Positions 15,847-24,554 of a DNA stretch of 64,000 nucleotides are shown here, piece by piece. The notes under the pieces were generated by a model, which saw nothing but the letters and a program-made list of their open reading frames with translations, was not told where the DNA came from and ran no database searches. The DNA comes from Litchfieldella anticariensis FP35 = DSM 16096 (GTDB taxonomy: Bacteria; Pseudomonadota; Gammaproteobacteria; Pseudomonadales; Halomonadaceae): NCBI RefSeq assembly GCF_000409775.1, contig NZ_KE332392.1:493974-557973 (forward strand). The letters run 5' to 3'. A program made the translations under genes and the position numbers. Position 1 is the stretch's first letter, and each line of letters opens with the position of its first letter.

Positions 15847-16701
15847 ATGTACAAGGTGCTCATGCTGCCTCGCGACATCGACACCCGCCCTTTGCGACAG
15901 GCGTTGTGGGCACATCGCATTGGCCATCGTTTTACCGAGGATGAAGAGGGCTACACATTATGGCTGGCCGACCCCGGTCAGCATGAGGAACTGTTGCAAC
16001 TGTTGGAGCGCTGGCAGCGTGGTGAGCCTTTGATGCCAAGGGGGCAGCAGGGTCGCCGCAAGCTGGCGGCATTACCTTTGGCGAAACCCTTCTTAGCTGC
16101 ACCCGTCACTGCCACGCTGTTGGCGATGTGCCTGGTAGTATTTGCCTTGATAGCGGTATTTGGCGATCTGGTCATTGCCCTTATGACCATCGTACCTATC
16201 GCTGTGGTCAATGGCAGCCTAGTGCTCGGTAACTTGGGAGAGGCCATGACCTCCGGTCAAGTATGGCGGTTGTTCACGCCGGCGCTGCTGCATTTTGGCT
16301 GGATGCACCTGATTTTCAATATGTTGTGGCTATGGTATTTCGGTCGTCAGATCGAAGCGATCCAAGGCAGCCGTCGCATGCTGTTGATTGTGCTGATTAC
16401 CGCCGTGGGGGCCAACCTGGCGCAATATACCACTGGCACGGTACTGTTCGGTGGTATGTCCGGCGTCGATTTCGCGCTGCTTGGTTACGTTTGGCTGATG
16501 TCCCGCCGGGCCCCGCAAAGCGGCTTCTTCGTACCGCAGATGCTAGTGGTGTTCATGCTTGGCTGGATGGTCTTCACCATGACCGACTTTGCCGGTGTAG
16601 TGGGGTTTGGCAATGTCGCCAACGAGGCGCATCTGGGCGGTTTGGTCGTGGGCCTTGCCATGGGCTGGTATTATTCGGGGCGCGAGCGGCGACAACTTTG
16701 A
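15847..16701 (+). CDS. Rhomboid intramembrane serine protease (GlpG-like)
   Basis: This 284-residue membrane protease has an N-terminal cytosolic domain like that of GlpG (MYKVLMLPRDIDTRPLRQAL, ~1-70) and six membrane helices. The active-site residues are visible: Ser205 in GMSGVDF and His262 in NEAHLGGL, with the HLIFN motif of helix 2 supplying the oxyanion His/Asn. It cleaves membrane proteins within the bilayer; substrates are unknown. GGGAGATGCC precedes the ATG. It is followed closely by yeaC. Confidence 0.93.
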   Translation: MYKVLMLPRDIDTRPLRQALWAHRIGHRFTEDEEGYTLWLADPGQHEELLQLLERWQRGEPLMPRGQQGRRKLAALPLAKPFLAAPVTATLLAMCLVVFALIAVFGDLVIALMTIVPIAVVNGSLVLGNLGEAMTSGQVWRLFTPALLHFGWMHLIFNMLWLWYFGRQIEAIQGSRRMLLIVLITAVGANLAQYTTGTVLFGGMSGVDFALLGYVWLMSRRAPQSGFFVPQMLVVFMLGWMVFTMTDFAGVVGFGNVANEAHLGGLVVGLAMGWYYSGRERRQL

Positions 16702-16710
16702 GGATCGAGA

Positions 16711-16968
16711 ATGAGTGACATGACCTTCGATAAGATGATCCGGCATATGACGCCGGATATCTACGCAAGCCTCAAGCAGGCAGTGGCGTTGCGCAAGTGG
16801 CCGGATGGCCGCATGTTGAACCCCGAGCAGGTTGAGCTGTGCCTGGAGGCCGTGATCAAGTATGAGTTCGAGCATAAGGTGGCACCGGAGCAGCGTGTCG
16901 GCTATTTGGAGCAGGCGGGGTGCGGCAGCGAGAGCGATGAGGGAGACAGCATCAAGTGGGTGAACTGA
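16711..16968 (+). CDS. yeaC: YeaC-family protein (DUF1315)
   Basis: This 85-residue cytosolic protein matches DUF1315: MTPDIYASLKQAVALRKWPDGRMLNPEQVELCLEAVI corresponds to the conserved 'MTPE.Y..L..AVE.GKWPDG..LT.EQ.E' core of E. coli YeaC. Function unknown. It lies nine bases after the rhomboid gene and overlaps the next gene by 13 bases, so it is part of a three-gene operon. Confidence 0.9.
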   Translation: MSDMTFDKMIRHMTPDIYASLKQAVALRKWPDGRMLNPEQVELCLEAVIKYEFEHKVAPEQRVGYLEQAGCGSESDEGDSIKWVN

Positions 16969-17804
16969 TCGGCGTCGCAGCGGAATGCTGTGGCAATCTG
17001 CGCAAGATGGCCATCGAGCCCGGTCAAGGCGATGCACCAGCTCACTATACCCTGCTAGCTGGTGAGCACCGATTGGATCTCAATGCGCGCCTGGGGCAAT
17101 CCCTGGGGTTGACCTGGACCTCCGCGATCGCTTGCACCCACTGTGGCCGCGCTACCAAGAAGAGCTTCGCACAAGGTTATTGCTACCCCTGTTTCAAGAC
17201 GCTTGCGCAGTGTGATACGTGTATCGTCAAGCCAGAAACCTGCCATTTCTTTGCCGGAACCTGTCGCGAGCCGCAGTGGGCCGAACAGCACTGTTTTCAA
17301 CCCCATGTGGTTTATCTGGCTAATTCCTCGGGGCTCAAGGTTGGCATCACGCGCAAGAGTCAGCTTCCCACCCGTTGGCTGGATCAGGGCGCTATTCAGG
17401 CCCTTCCGATCCTCGAAGTCGATACCCGCCAGCAGTCGGGATTCGTCGAGGTATTGTTCAAGGAAGAGGTTTCCGACCGGACCAACTGGCGTGCGATGCT
17501 CAAGGGGGAGGTCGAACCGTTGGATCTGATTGCTGAGCGCAACCGGTTGCTGGCGCGTTTGGAAGGCGGGCTGGCCAGATTGCGCGAGCGCTTCGGTGCC
17601 GATGCCATTCACGAACTCGATGCCACCCCGGTTGAGCTCGAATACCCGGTACTGGAGTATCCGCGCAAGATCGTCTCGCACAATTTTGACAAGGCACCGG
17701 ATGTCACCGGCACCTTGCTGGGTCTCAAGGGTCAATATCTGATCTTCGACTCCGGCGTGATCAACTTGCGCAAATTTACCGGTTACGAAGTCGAAGTGAA
17801 TTAG
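16956..17804 (+). CDS. DUF2797 protein with zinc ribbons and a GIY-YIG-like segment
   Basis: This 282-residue protein has cysteine pairs forming zinc-binding modules (CTHCGR, CYPCF, CDTC, then HFFAGTC) between residues ~50 and 110. These are followed by VVYLANSSGLKVGITRKSQLPTRWLDQGA, which resembles the GIY-YIG nuclease core (VYLA...KVGIT...R). Biochemical function is not established. The GTG at 16956 follows AGGGAGA and overlaps the end of yeaC, indicating coupled translation. The pairing with yeaC and a rhomboid gene is not explained by known pathways. Confidence 0.82.
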   Translation: MGELIGVAAECCGNLRKMAIEPGQGDAPAHYTLLAGEHRLDLNARLGQSLGLTWTSAIACTHCGRATKKSFAQGYCYPCFKTLAQCDTCIVKPETCHFFAGTCREPQWAEQHCFQPHVVYLANSSGLKVGITRKSQLPTRWLDQGAIQALPILEVDTRQQSGFVEVLFKEEVSDRTNWRAMLKGEVEPLDLIAERNRLLARLEGGLARLRERFGADAIHELDATPVELEYPVLEYPRKIVSHNFDKAPDVTGTLLGLKGQYLIFDSGVINLRKFTGYEVEVN

Positions 17805-17805
17805 G

Positions 17806-18933
17806 CTATCCAAGCCAGTGAAGACGGTGATCTCCATCCATCGTCAACGTTGGGCTTTCTGGCCCATTCACCTGGTTCAGGGTCTCCTGTAGCCAGCGTG
17901 CCTCGTCTTCGCTGGCATACTCCAAAGTGAAGCGCCGTCGACGTAGTGGCGTCATCCACAAGGCGGCCGGTTCATTTCGGTCCAACTGCCAGCGACAGAA
18001 GAACATTAGTGCCAGGTCCGCATGGAATGTCTCGTGACCGCTGATGCCCTCGTAGTCGTTGATCAGGTCGCCGCAGCCGTAAAGAATCGGTTTGCCGTGA
18101 TAGAGCTCCATTCCTTTTGGGTGATGGGATGAGTGGCCATGGATGATATCGGCGCCTGCATCGATCAGCCGTTGAGCCAAGTAGCGGTGGTCGGCGGGGA
18201 TCTCGTAGCCCCAGTTGCCGCCCCAATGCACAGAGATCAGTGCGATATCGCCATTGTGTTTCTCGGCCGTAATGCGTTGTGCCAGTGCCTCGACATCTTC
18301 CTCGGACTCACTGTCCAGTAGGTACACTCCCGCACGGGATGTCTTGGCTCGCCACTCCGGGGGGATACCGCTGTCGGCCAGGCCGAAGCTCCAGACCAGC
18401 ATCCGACCGCCGCCAGTGAGCGGTAGCTTCGCCGGCCGCGAGGCATCGGCCAAGGTGTTGGCGGCACCGGAATACGCGATGCCATTGTCCTCTAGGGTGG
18501 TGAGGGTTTCCTTGAGCCCCCCATAGTGCCAGTCGAGCACATGGTTGTTGGCCAGTGCGCAGCATTGGATGCCCGCTGCCGTCAGACAAGGCGCATTGTT
18601 CGGGTGCATGCGGTAATTGATGCCTTTGTTCGGCCAAGGCGTGTCGTGGCGGGTGATAGCGGTTTCCAGATTGATCAAACGTATCTCAGGTTGGAATCGC
18701 TCCAGTTCTTCCAGCGCAGCGCCCCAGATATAGTCGAAAGACACATGACGTGAGATCGTGCCGTTGGCATGTTCTGCCAGCCCTACATAGTCACGGGCAT
18801 CGCGGACATAGGGCTCGTAGAGTTCGGGACTGCTGGTGTGGGGCAGAATCTGGTCGACGCCGCGTCCCATCATGACATCGCCGCACAGCGACAACGTTAC
18901 ACTCTCAGCGATCTCCTTCACATCGACGTTCAC
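17806..18933 (-). CDS. CapA-family metallophosphatase-fold protein
   Basis: This 375-residue protein matches the CapA/PgsA fold: LSLCGDVMMGRGVDQ at the start, LINLETAIT, ALANNHVLDWHYGG, SVHWGGNWG and GADIIHGHSSHHPKGMELYHGKPILYGCGDLINDYEG. Family members take part in poly-gamma-glutamate capsule synthesis in Bacillus, but isolated copies like this one, lacking capB/capC neighbours, have unknown roles. No signal peptide is seen. The GTG at 18933 follows AAGGAGAG at good spacing and is preferred to an in-frame ATG at 18954 that lies upstream of that ribosome site. It converges on the DUF2797 gene. Confidence 0.85.
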   Translation of the reverse strand: MNVDVKEIAESVTLSLCGDVMMGRGVDQILPHTSSPELYEPYVRDARDYVGLAEHANGTISRHVSFDYIWGAALEELERFQPEIRLINLETAITRHDTPWPNKGINYRMHPNNAPCLTAAGIQCCALANNHVLDWHYGGLKETLTTLEDNGIAYSGAANTLADASRPAKLPLTGGGRMLVWSFGLADSGIPPEWRAKTSRAGVYLLDSESEEDVEALAQRITAEKHNGDIALISVHWGGNWGYEIPADHRYLAQRLIDAGADIIHGHSSHHPKGMELYHGKPILYGCGDLINDYEGISGHETFHADLALMFFCRWQLDRNEPAALWMTPLRRRRFTLEYASEDEARWLQETLNQVNGPESPTLTMDGDHRLHWLG

Positions 18934-19125
18934 GGTGACTCTCCTTGCGGGCAAGGTGACACCCGCATTGACATCACGATCTACCTGTCAGTACAGACGA
19001 TAGCTTGATCTATCTCATATTCAGTGTGGTATCAGCCGCTATGCTGGAACAACGTATTTCCTAAGCATTTGCTCAACTGGTCGAAATGTGTCGGCGGTCA
19101 TGCATCGAGGATGTGAGAGATAGCC

Positions 19126-20121
19126 ATGAGTGATGATATGCGGGCGATGCTGTTTGAGAAGGTGGGTTCACCCTTGAGCATGCAGCGAATCCCCCGACCT
19201 AGGCCTGGCCCTGGCGAGGTATCGATCCAGGTCGAGGCGTGCGCTGTCTGCCGCACCGACCTACACGTGGTGGATGGCGAACTGCCCGATCCCCGGTTAC
19301 CGCTAGTGCCGGGGCACGAAATCGTTGGCAAGATCGTGGTGCTAGGCGAGGGCGTGGAGCGCTTTGCAACAGGCGAGCGGGTCGGGGTGCCATGGTTAGG
19401 CTGGACCTGCGGTACCTGCGAGCATTGCCTGGCCGGACGTGAGAATCTGTGTGCGCAGGCGCAATTCACTGGTTATACCCGTGACGGTGGCTATGCAGAA
19501 TATTGCGTCGCTGATGCCCGCTACTGTTTTCCTGTTGTCGGCTATTCCGCCGAGGCGGCCGCTCCCTTGTTGTGTGCCGGCTTGATCGGCTATCGCGCCT
19601 ACCGTATGGCGGGTGACGGCATTCACCGGTTGGGGCTTTATGGTTTCGGGGCTGCCGCACACATTCTCGCCCAAGTGAGTGTTGCCAATGGGCAGGAACT
19701 CTATGCCTTCACACGCCCCGGCGATATCCAGGCCCAGGATTTTGCACGCCGCCTGGGTGCGGTATGGGCGGGTGATGCTGATCAGACACCGCCGGTGAAT
19801 CTGGATGCCGCCATTATCTTCGCTCCCGTGGGGGAACTGATTCCCACCGCGCTATCGCATGTCCGTCCCGGTGGCGTGGTGGTGTGTGGTGGGATCCACA
19901 TGTCGGATATCCCGTCCTTTCCCTATCGCTTGCTATGGGAAGAGCGCCGCCTGTGTTCGGTAGCTAATCTGACGCGTCGCGATGGTGTGGAATTCTTGGA
20001 CCTGGCGCCCCGCGTGCCGGTACGAACGCAGACCCAGCGCTATTCGCTGGAACAGGCCAATCAGGCACTCGAGGACCTGCGTCATGGTCGGCTCATTGGT
20101 GCAGCGGTGCTGATTCCATGA
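19126..20121 (+). CDS. Zinc-dependent alcohol dehydrogenase family protein
   Basis: This 331-residue medium-chain dehydrogenase has the catalytic zinc ligands Cys (ACAVCRTDLHVVDG) and His-Glu (VPGHEIVG), and the structural zinc cluster CGTCEHCLAGRENLC. The nucleotide motif reads LGLYGFGAAAH, a variant of GxGxxG. The arrangement is that of AdhA-type alcohol dehydrogenases. The natural substrate is not deducible. It is divergent from capA and followed by two glutathione transferase genes, which suggests a detoxification or carbonyl-handling cluster. Confidence 0.88.
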   Translation: MSDDMRAMLFEKVGSPLSMQRIPRPRPGPGEVSIQVEACAVCRTDLHVVDGELPDPRLPLVPGHEIVGKIVVLGEGVERFATGERVGVPWLGWTCGTCEHCLAGRENLCAQAQFTGYTRDGGYAEYCVADARYCFPVVGYSAEAAAPLLCAGLIGYRAYRMAGDGIHRLGLYGFGAAAHILAQVSVANGQELYAFTRPGDIQAQDFARRLGAVWAGDADQTPPVNLDAAIIFAPVGELIPTALSHVRPGGVVVCGGIHMSDIPSFPYRLLWEERRLCSVANLTRRDGVEFLDLAPRVPVRTQTQRYSLEQANQALEDLRHGRLIGAAVLIP

Positions 20122-20190
20122 CGTGTCACTGGACGTCGTGCCAGTCACCAGCAATAGTGTCAGTCCATACCATGGAATAGGGAGGACAAC

Positions 20191-20877
20191 ATGTACCGGC
20201 TGCATATCGCCAACAAGAACTATTCGTCCTGGTCGCTACGCCCGTGGGTGCTGATGCGCGAACTCGACATCCCTTTCGAGGAGCGTTTGACACCCTTCGA
20301 GACAGGTTCCAATGGCTCGCCGTTTCGGGACTTCTCGCCTACAGGACTGGTGCCATGTCTAGTCGATGGCAACAGCGTCATCTGGGAATCGTTGGGTATC
20401 GTCGAATATCTCGCCGAGCGTTATGACGGTGTGTGGCCTGAAGATGCCGCTGCCCGTGCATGGGCCCGCTGTGCCAGTGCCGAGATGCATGCCGGTTTCG
20501 CCGAATTGCGGCAACGCTGCACCATGAACTGTGGCATTCGCGCGCAACTGACCGAGGTGCCGCCGTCCTTGCAACGCGATCTCACGCGCCTGGACGAATT
20601 GTGGAGCGAGGGGATCACTCGCTTCGGTGGTCCTTATCTTGCCGGACCAGAGTTTACCGCCGTCGATGCCTTCTACGCTCCGGTTGCTTTCCGGATCCAG
20701 TCCTATGGCCTTGAGCTCGATGAGCTCGCCATGGCGTATACAGAACGTCTCTTGCAGCTTTCTTCGATGCGGCAGTGGTACCGAGACGCCCTGCGTGAAC
20801 CTTGGCGCGAGCCAGGCCATGAGGCTGAAGTCAGTGAATTTGCCACCTTGTTGGAGGATTATCGAACCCGTGACTAA
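20191..20877 (+). CDS. Glutathione S-transferase family protein
   Basis: This 228-residue protein has an N-terminal thioredoxin-like domain (MYRLHIANKNYSSWSLRPWVLMRELDIPFEE, with the SxWSxR active-site segment) and the cis-Pro/ESLGIVEYLAERY glutathione-binding region, followed by the helical C-terminal domain. It resembles the YfcF/maleylacetoacetate isomerase-like GST group. GGGAGGACAAC precedes the ATG. A second GST gene follows 45 bp later. Confidence 0.88.
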   Translation: MYRLHIANKNYSSWSLRPWVLMRELDIPFEERLTPFETGSNGSPFRDFSPTGLVPCLVDGNSVIWESLGIVEYLAERYDGVWPEDAAARAWARCASAEMHAGFAELRQRCTMNCGIRAQLTEVPPSLQRDLTRLDELWSEGITRFGGPYLAGPEFTAVDAFYAPVAFRIQSYGLELDELAMAYTERLLQLSSMRQWYRDALREPWREPGHEAEVSEFATLLEDYRTRD

Positions 20878-20922
20878 AGCGTCACGCGGGCGAGACGGGT
20901 GATACAAGACAGGAGCTCGATC

Positions 20923-21642
20923 ATGCGTTATGAACTCTATTATTGGCCCGGCATTCCCGGCCGGGGAGAATTCATTCGCTTGGCGCTGGAGGAAGCCGGT
21001 GCTGACTATCTCGACATTGGCCAATCGCCTGGCAATGGCGTATCTGCCATTTCCGCCTATCTGGACGACCCGCAGGCGTCACGTCCTCCCTTCGCACCAC
21101 CTTTCCTGAAAGCGGGGGATATCGTTGTCTCGCATGTGGCCAATATCCTGCAGTTTCTTGGGCCGCGTTTGGGGCTGGTGCCGGACGATGAGTCCACTCG
21201 CTTCTGGGTTCAGGGGTTGCAGCTCACGTTATGCGACTGGTTGCTAGAAGTGCACGACGTGCATCATCCGATCGGAGCCTCGCTGTATTACGAGCAGCAA
21301 CGGGCCGAGGCCAGACGTCGTGCCAGCCTGCTCATCGGTGAACGGCTGCCGAAATTCCTGGGCTATTTCGAGCACGTACTATCTAGCAACCCTCAAGGCG
21401 ATACTTGGCTGGTGGGCGATTCACTGACTTATGCCGACCTGTCGCTATTCCAGATGGTTGCCGGCCTGCGCTACGCTTTCCCTCAGGCCATGCAACGCCT
21501 AGAGCCCGAGATCCCGGAGGTGAGTGCCTTGGCGGTGCGAGTTGCCGAGCGGCCCAATATTGCCGCCTACCTGGCCTCGGGACGGCGGCAATCCTTCAAT
21601 GAACAGGGTATCTTCCGTCACTACCCTGAACTCGATGGTTAG
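20923..21642 (+). CDS. Glutathione S-transferase family protein (sigma/pi-like)
   Basis: This 239-residue protein begins MRYELYYWPGIPGRGEFIRLALEEAG, the classical Tyr-type GST active-site opening (Tyr near position 7 and PGRGE). The C-terminal helical domain includes TYADLSLFQMVAGLRYAFP. AGGAGCTCGATC precedes the ATG at 20923; an upstream in-frame start at 20899 lacks a ribosome site. It is the second of two adjacent GST genes and converges on the RimK-like gene. Confidence 0.87.
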   Translation: MRYELYYWPGIPGRGEFIRLALEEAGADYLDIGQSPGNGVSAISAYLDDPQASRPPFAPPFLKAGDIVVSHVANILQFLGPRLGLVPDDESTRFWVQGLQLTLCDWLLEVHDVHHPIGASLYYEQQRAEARRRASLLIGERLPKFLGYFEHVLSSNPQGDTWLVGDSLTYADLSLFQMVAGLRYAFPQAMQRLEPEIPEVSALAVRVAERPNIAAYLASGRRQSFNEQGIFRHYPELDG

Positions 21643-21676
21643 ACGATCGGCGCTCACCTCCGTCGTGTGGTCATGA

Positions 21677-23170
21677 CTAGTGATGGTGGCGGCGCCGGGC
21701 CTCCATCCGATCCAGGAACACTCCCATGATCTTGTCATAGAGACGGGGACCCAGCACCGTATCTTCCACCCCAGCATCGACATTGGGATTATCGTTGATC
21801 TCGATCACCACTACGCGTTCACCGACCTGCTTGAGATCGACACCATAAAGGCCGTCGCCAATCAGGCGAGTCGCCTTGAGTGCCGCCTTGACCACGGCCT
21901 TGGGAGCGTCGCTTGGGGCATGGGTGCTGAAACCACCGCTTTTCACCTTACCCTTGGAATGATCGTAGATTTGCCAGTGACCGCGGGCCATGTAGTAACG
22001 GCTAGCGAACAGAGCTTCTCCATCCAGTACGCCGATACGCCAGTCGAATTCGGTGGGTAGCCACTCCTGCATCAGCAACAGGGCGGAGGATTCGAATAAC
22101 CGGCTGGCCTCGCGCAGTAGCTGCTCGGTAGATTCGATCTTGACGATGCCTCGCGAGAAGGAGCCATCGGGCACCTTGAGTACCATGGGGTAAGTCAACC
22201 CGGCTGCCTTCTCTGGCAGCCGCTTCAGGTCATGGCGGTTGAGCAGCAGGCCATCGGGGCATGGAATTCCCTTGGCACGCAGCAAGGCATGCAAATAAAC
22301 CTTGTTGGTGCAGCGCAGGATCGAGCGTGGATCGTCGATCACCACCAGCCCCTCATGCTCGGCGCGTTTGGCCATGCGGTAAGTATGGTGATCCAGGCTG
22401 GTCGTCTCGCGAATGAACAGGCCGTCGAATTCAGCCAGCCGTCCTTCGTCGCGCTTGGTGATCAGCGAAACGTCGATGCCCAGCCGCCGGCCGGCACGAA
22501 TGAATTGCTTGAGCGCCCCCTTGTTGCTGGGTGGCAATGTTTCCTGTGGATCGATCAGGATCGCCAGATCAAAACGATAGCGCCTGCGTGCCTTGGGAGT
22601 GCGCCAGACCTTGCGTGAATGACGGTTCAGGGCAGTGGCGAATAGATCCTGCTCCTTGCCGTGCAGCGCGGAAAGTTTCAGCGGTTTGAGGCGCGAGAGT
22701 CGCCACGCTCCCTGGCGTTGAGTGAAGCGTGCTTCCAGCAAAGGGCATGGTAGGCGTTCGAAAAGGTGCCGGGCCAGTTTGGCGAGTTCCGGATGCAGGC
22801 ATTCACCGAACAGCACACGCAAGGTGAAGGTATCGCCAGCCAGCGAACCGCGCCTGGCCAACTCGCCAAGTAGCGGTGCCAGACTTTCCAACTGCAAGTC
22901 GATCAGTGCCTTGCGCGACAATTGATTGAGGGTTTCCACGCTGGGCAACACGCGTTGACCGCGCGCTTGGGCCAGCAGCGATACGTAGTAACCGGTTTCC
23001 AGGTAGTCCAGGTCGGCACATAAATTGATCACATGAGTGGTGGCATCCTGGCTGGCGGCTAGCCGCTCATCGGCCAGAAAGTCGCCGGCGGTAATCAGGT
23101 CCTCAGTAGGGTAGTAGGGGTGCCAGTCGGAGGGGCGGTCGACGACGATACGCAGAGGACACATGTGCAC
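21677..23170 (-). CDS. RimK-like ATP-grasp ligase with RLAN N-terminal domain
   Basis: This 497-residue protein joins an N-terminal RimK-like RLAN domain (~1-195, VDRPSDWHPYYPTEDLITAGDFLA) to an ATP-grasp domain (~285-480). ATP-grasp features visible are YPMVLKVPDGSFSRGIVKI, LMQEWLPTEFDWRIGVLDG and the metal-binding EINDNPNVDAGVED. Such enzymes form amide bonds between carboxylates and amines, as RimK adds glutamates to ribosomal protein S6; the substrate of RLAN-type members is unknown. GTG 23170 is two codons before ATG 23164; AAGGAACC serves either. A GNAT gene is divergent, 169 bp away. Confidence 0.86.
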   Translation of the reverse strand: MHMCPLRIVVDRPSDWHPYYPTEDLITAGDFLADERLAASQDATTHVINLCADLDYLETGYYVSLLAQARGQRVLPSVETLNQLSRKALIDLQLESLAPLLGELARRGSLAGDTFTLRVLFGECLHPELAKLARHLFERLPCPLLEARFTQRQGAWRLSRLKPLKLSALHGKEQDLFATALNRHSRKVWRTPKARRRYRFDLAILIDPQETLPPSNKGALKQFIRAGRRLGIDVSLITKRDEGRLAEFDGLFIRETTSLDHHTYRMAKRAEHEGLVVIDDPRSILRCTNKVYLHALLRAKGIPCPDGLLLNRHDLKRLPEKAAGLTYPMVLKVPDGSFSRGIVKIESTEQLLREASRLFESSALLLMQEWLPTEFDWRIGVLDGEALFASRYYMARGHWQIYDHSKGKVKSGGFSTHAPSDAPKAVVKAALKATRLIGDGLYGVDLKQVGERVVVIEINDNPNVDAGVEDTVLGPRLYDKIMGVFLDRMEARRRHHH

Positions 23171-23339
23171 GAGGTTCCTTTTCTATGCCTGGCCGGAGTG
23201 GCCGGAACAATGACGCCTAGATTGCGCTTGCAACGGAGTCGCGACAATACTCTTTCGTGTTGAAATAATTTCATGAATGAGGCGGGTGACAATCACCGGT
23301 ATCGCGACGACAATTCGCGCAAATTCTTGGAATCCCGAC

Positions 23340-23822
23340 ATGACTGTCTCTCTGCGCCTGGCGCACCTCTCCGACCTCGATGCCCTCTGTCGTCTGGAGC
23401 TGGACTGTTTCGAGGGGGATCGCTTCAATCGTCGCCAACTGGCGCATCTGCTGCGTGGTGCCAATGCCGTCACATGGCTTGCGGTGGATAGTGATGACCG
23501 GCCCGTGGGCTACGGCACGCTGCTATTCCGCCGCAATAGCCGCATGGCACGGTTATATTCCTTTTGCGTGCACCCCGAGGCGCGTGGTGGCGGTTTGGGG
23601 CGTCGCCTGCTGAAGGTCCTGGAGCATGAGGCGCATCAGCGTGGTCTGGCCCAGATCATATTGGAAGTGCGTGCCGACAACCGGGTAGCCATGGGGCTCT
23701 ATCGTCGTATGGGGTATACGATCCAGCGCTGGCTGGATGATTACTATGTCGATGGCTGCGCCGCCTGGCAGATGATCAAGCCGTTGCACGATGTTCCGGA
23801 AACGTTGCCTGTGGCAGGTTGA
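23340..23822 (+). CDS. GNAT-family N-acetyltransferase (RimI-like)
   Basis: This 160-residue protein carries the acetyl-CoA-binding motif A (FCVHPEARGGGLGRRLLKVLEHEA) and motif B (LEVRADNRVAMGLYRRMGY), as in RimI protein N-acetyltransferases. The ATG at 23340 begins the fold (MTVSLRLAHLSDLDALCRLE). Homologues near RLAN-type RimK genes are often fused to a C39-like peptidase; here the GNAT domain stands alone. Divergent placement from the ATP-grasp ligase suggests joint action on a peptide or protein substrate, which is inference. Confidence 0.88.
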   Translation: MTVSLRLAHLSDLDALCRLELDCFEGDRFNRRQLAHLLRGANAVTWLAVDSDDRPVGYGTLLFRRNSRMARLYSFCVHPEARGGGLGRRLLKVLEHEAHQRGLAQIILEVRADNRVAMGLYRRMGYTIQRWLDDYYVDGCAAWQMIKPLHDVPETLPVAG

Positions 23823-23896
23823 GCGAGCGGCTTGGTGCAACACTCGCGCGGCTGACATAGAATCGACGCCTGATTTCAGCCAAGAGAGTCCGTGCC

Positions 23897-24382
23897 ATGC
23901 CTTCTTTCGATATCGTGTCCGAATTCGACAAGCATGAAGCCAGCAATGCGGTGGATCAGGCCAACCGCGAAATCCAGACACGCTTCGACTTCCGGGGTGT
24001 CGATGCTAGCTATCGTCTCGACGGCGAAACCGTTTCCCTGGAAGCCGAGGTCGACTTCCAGCTCAAGCAGATGCTGGATGTGCTACGCAACAAGCTGATC
24101 GCCCGGGGCATTGATGCACGTTGCATGGAAGAGCAGGATCCGGTACTCAGCGGCGTGAAGGCGCGTCAGGAAGTCAAACTCAAGCAGGGGCTTGAACAAC
24201 CGGACTGCAAGGCCATCGTCAAGTTGCTCAAGGATTCCAAGCTCAAGGTCCAGTCTCAGATCCAGGGTGACAAGGTGCGTGTCACCGGCAAGAAGCGTGA
24301 CGATCTGCAGCAGGCGATCGCTCTGCTCAAGGGCGAACAGGGGCCGGATCTGGCGTTGCAGTTCAATAACTTTCGCGACTGA
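23897..24382 (+). CDS. yajQ: YajQ-family nucleotide-binding protein
   Basis: This 161-residue cytosolic protein is a full-length YajQ: MPSFDIVSEFDKHEASNAVDQ, then IQTRFDFRG, KQGLEQPDCKAIVKLLKDSKLKVQ and the terminal LQFNNFRD are hallmarks. Family members bind nucleotides, and some bind cyclic di-GMP as effectors. It follows the GNAT gene by 74 bp on the same strand and precedes hsp20. Confidence 0.96.
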   Translation: MPSFDIVSEFDKHEASNAVDQANREIQTRFDFRGVDASYRLDGETVSLEAEVDFQLKQMLDVLRNKLIARGIDARCMEEQDPVLSGVKARQEVKLKQGLEQPDCKAIVKLLKDSKLKVQSQIQGDKVRVTGKKRDDLQQAIALLKGEQGPDLALQFNNFRD

Positions 24383-24457
24383 TTTTTCAGACGAAACCGT
24401 TTCCGTAGGCATCATGCGCCCAAGTATTGACTTGGGTCATTATCTGTGGTTTTGGGG

Positions 24458-24487
24458 CTTGAAAAGCCGCCTGGCGCCACCAATATT
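24458..24487 (+). promoter_or_regulatory. Candidate sigma-32 heat-shock promoter of hsp20
   Basis: CTTGAAAA (24458-24465) is followed about 14 bases later by CACCAATATT, a partial match to the sigma-32 -10 element CCCCATnT. It sits 68 bp upstream of the hsp20 ATG. Its -35 block and following bases (CTTGAAAAGC) are identical to those of the stronger htpG promoter in this window. Confidence 0.5.
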
Positions 24488-24554
24488 GCATTGCAAGAAA
24501 GGTGATGGCATCGCTGTGTGATGCGTCACCATGGCAATGAAGGAGGTGTGGCGT

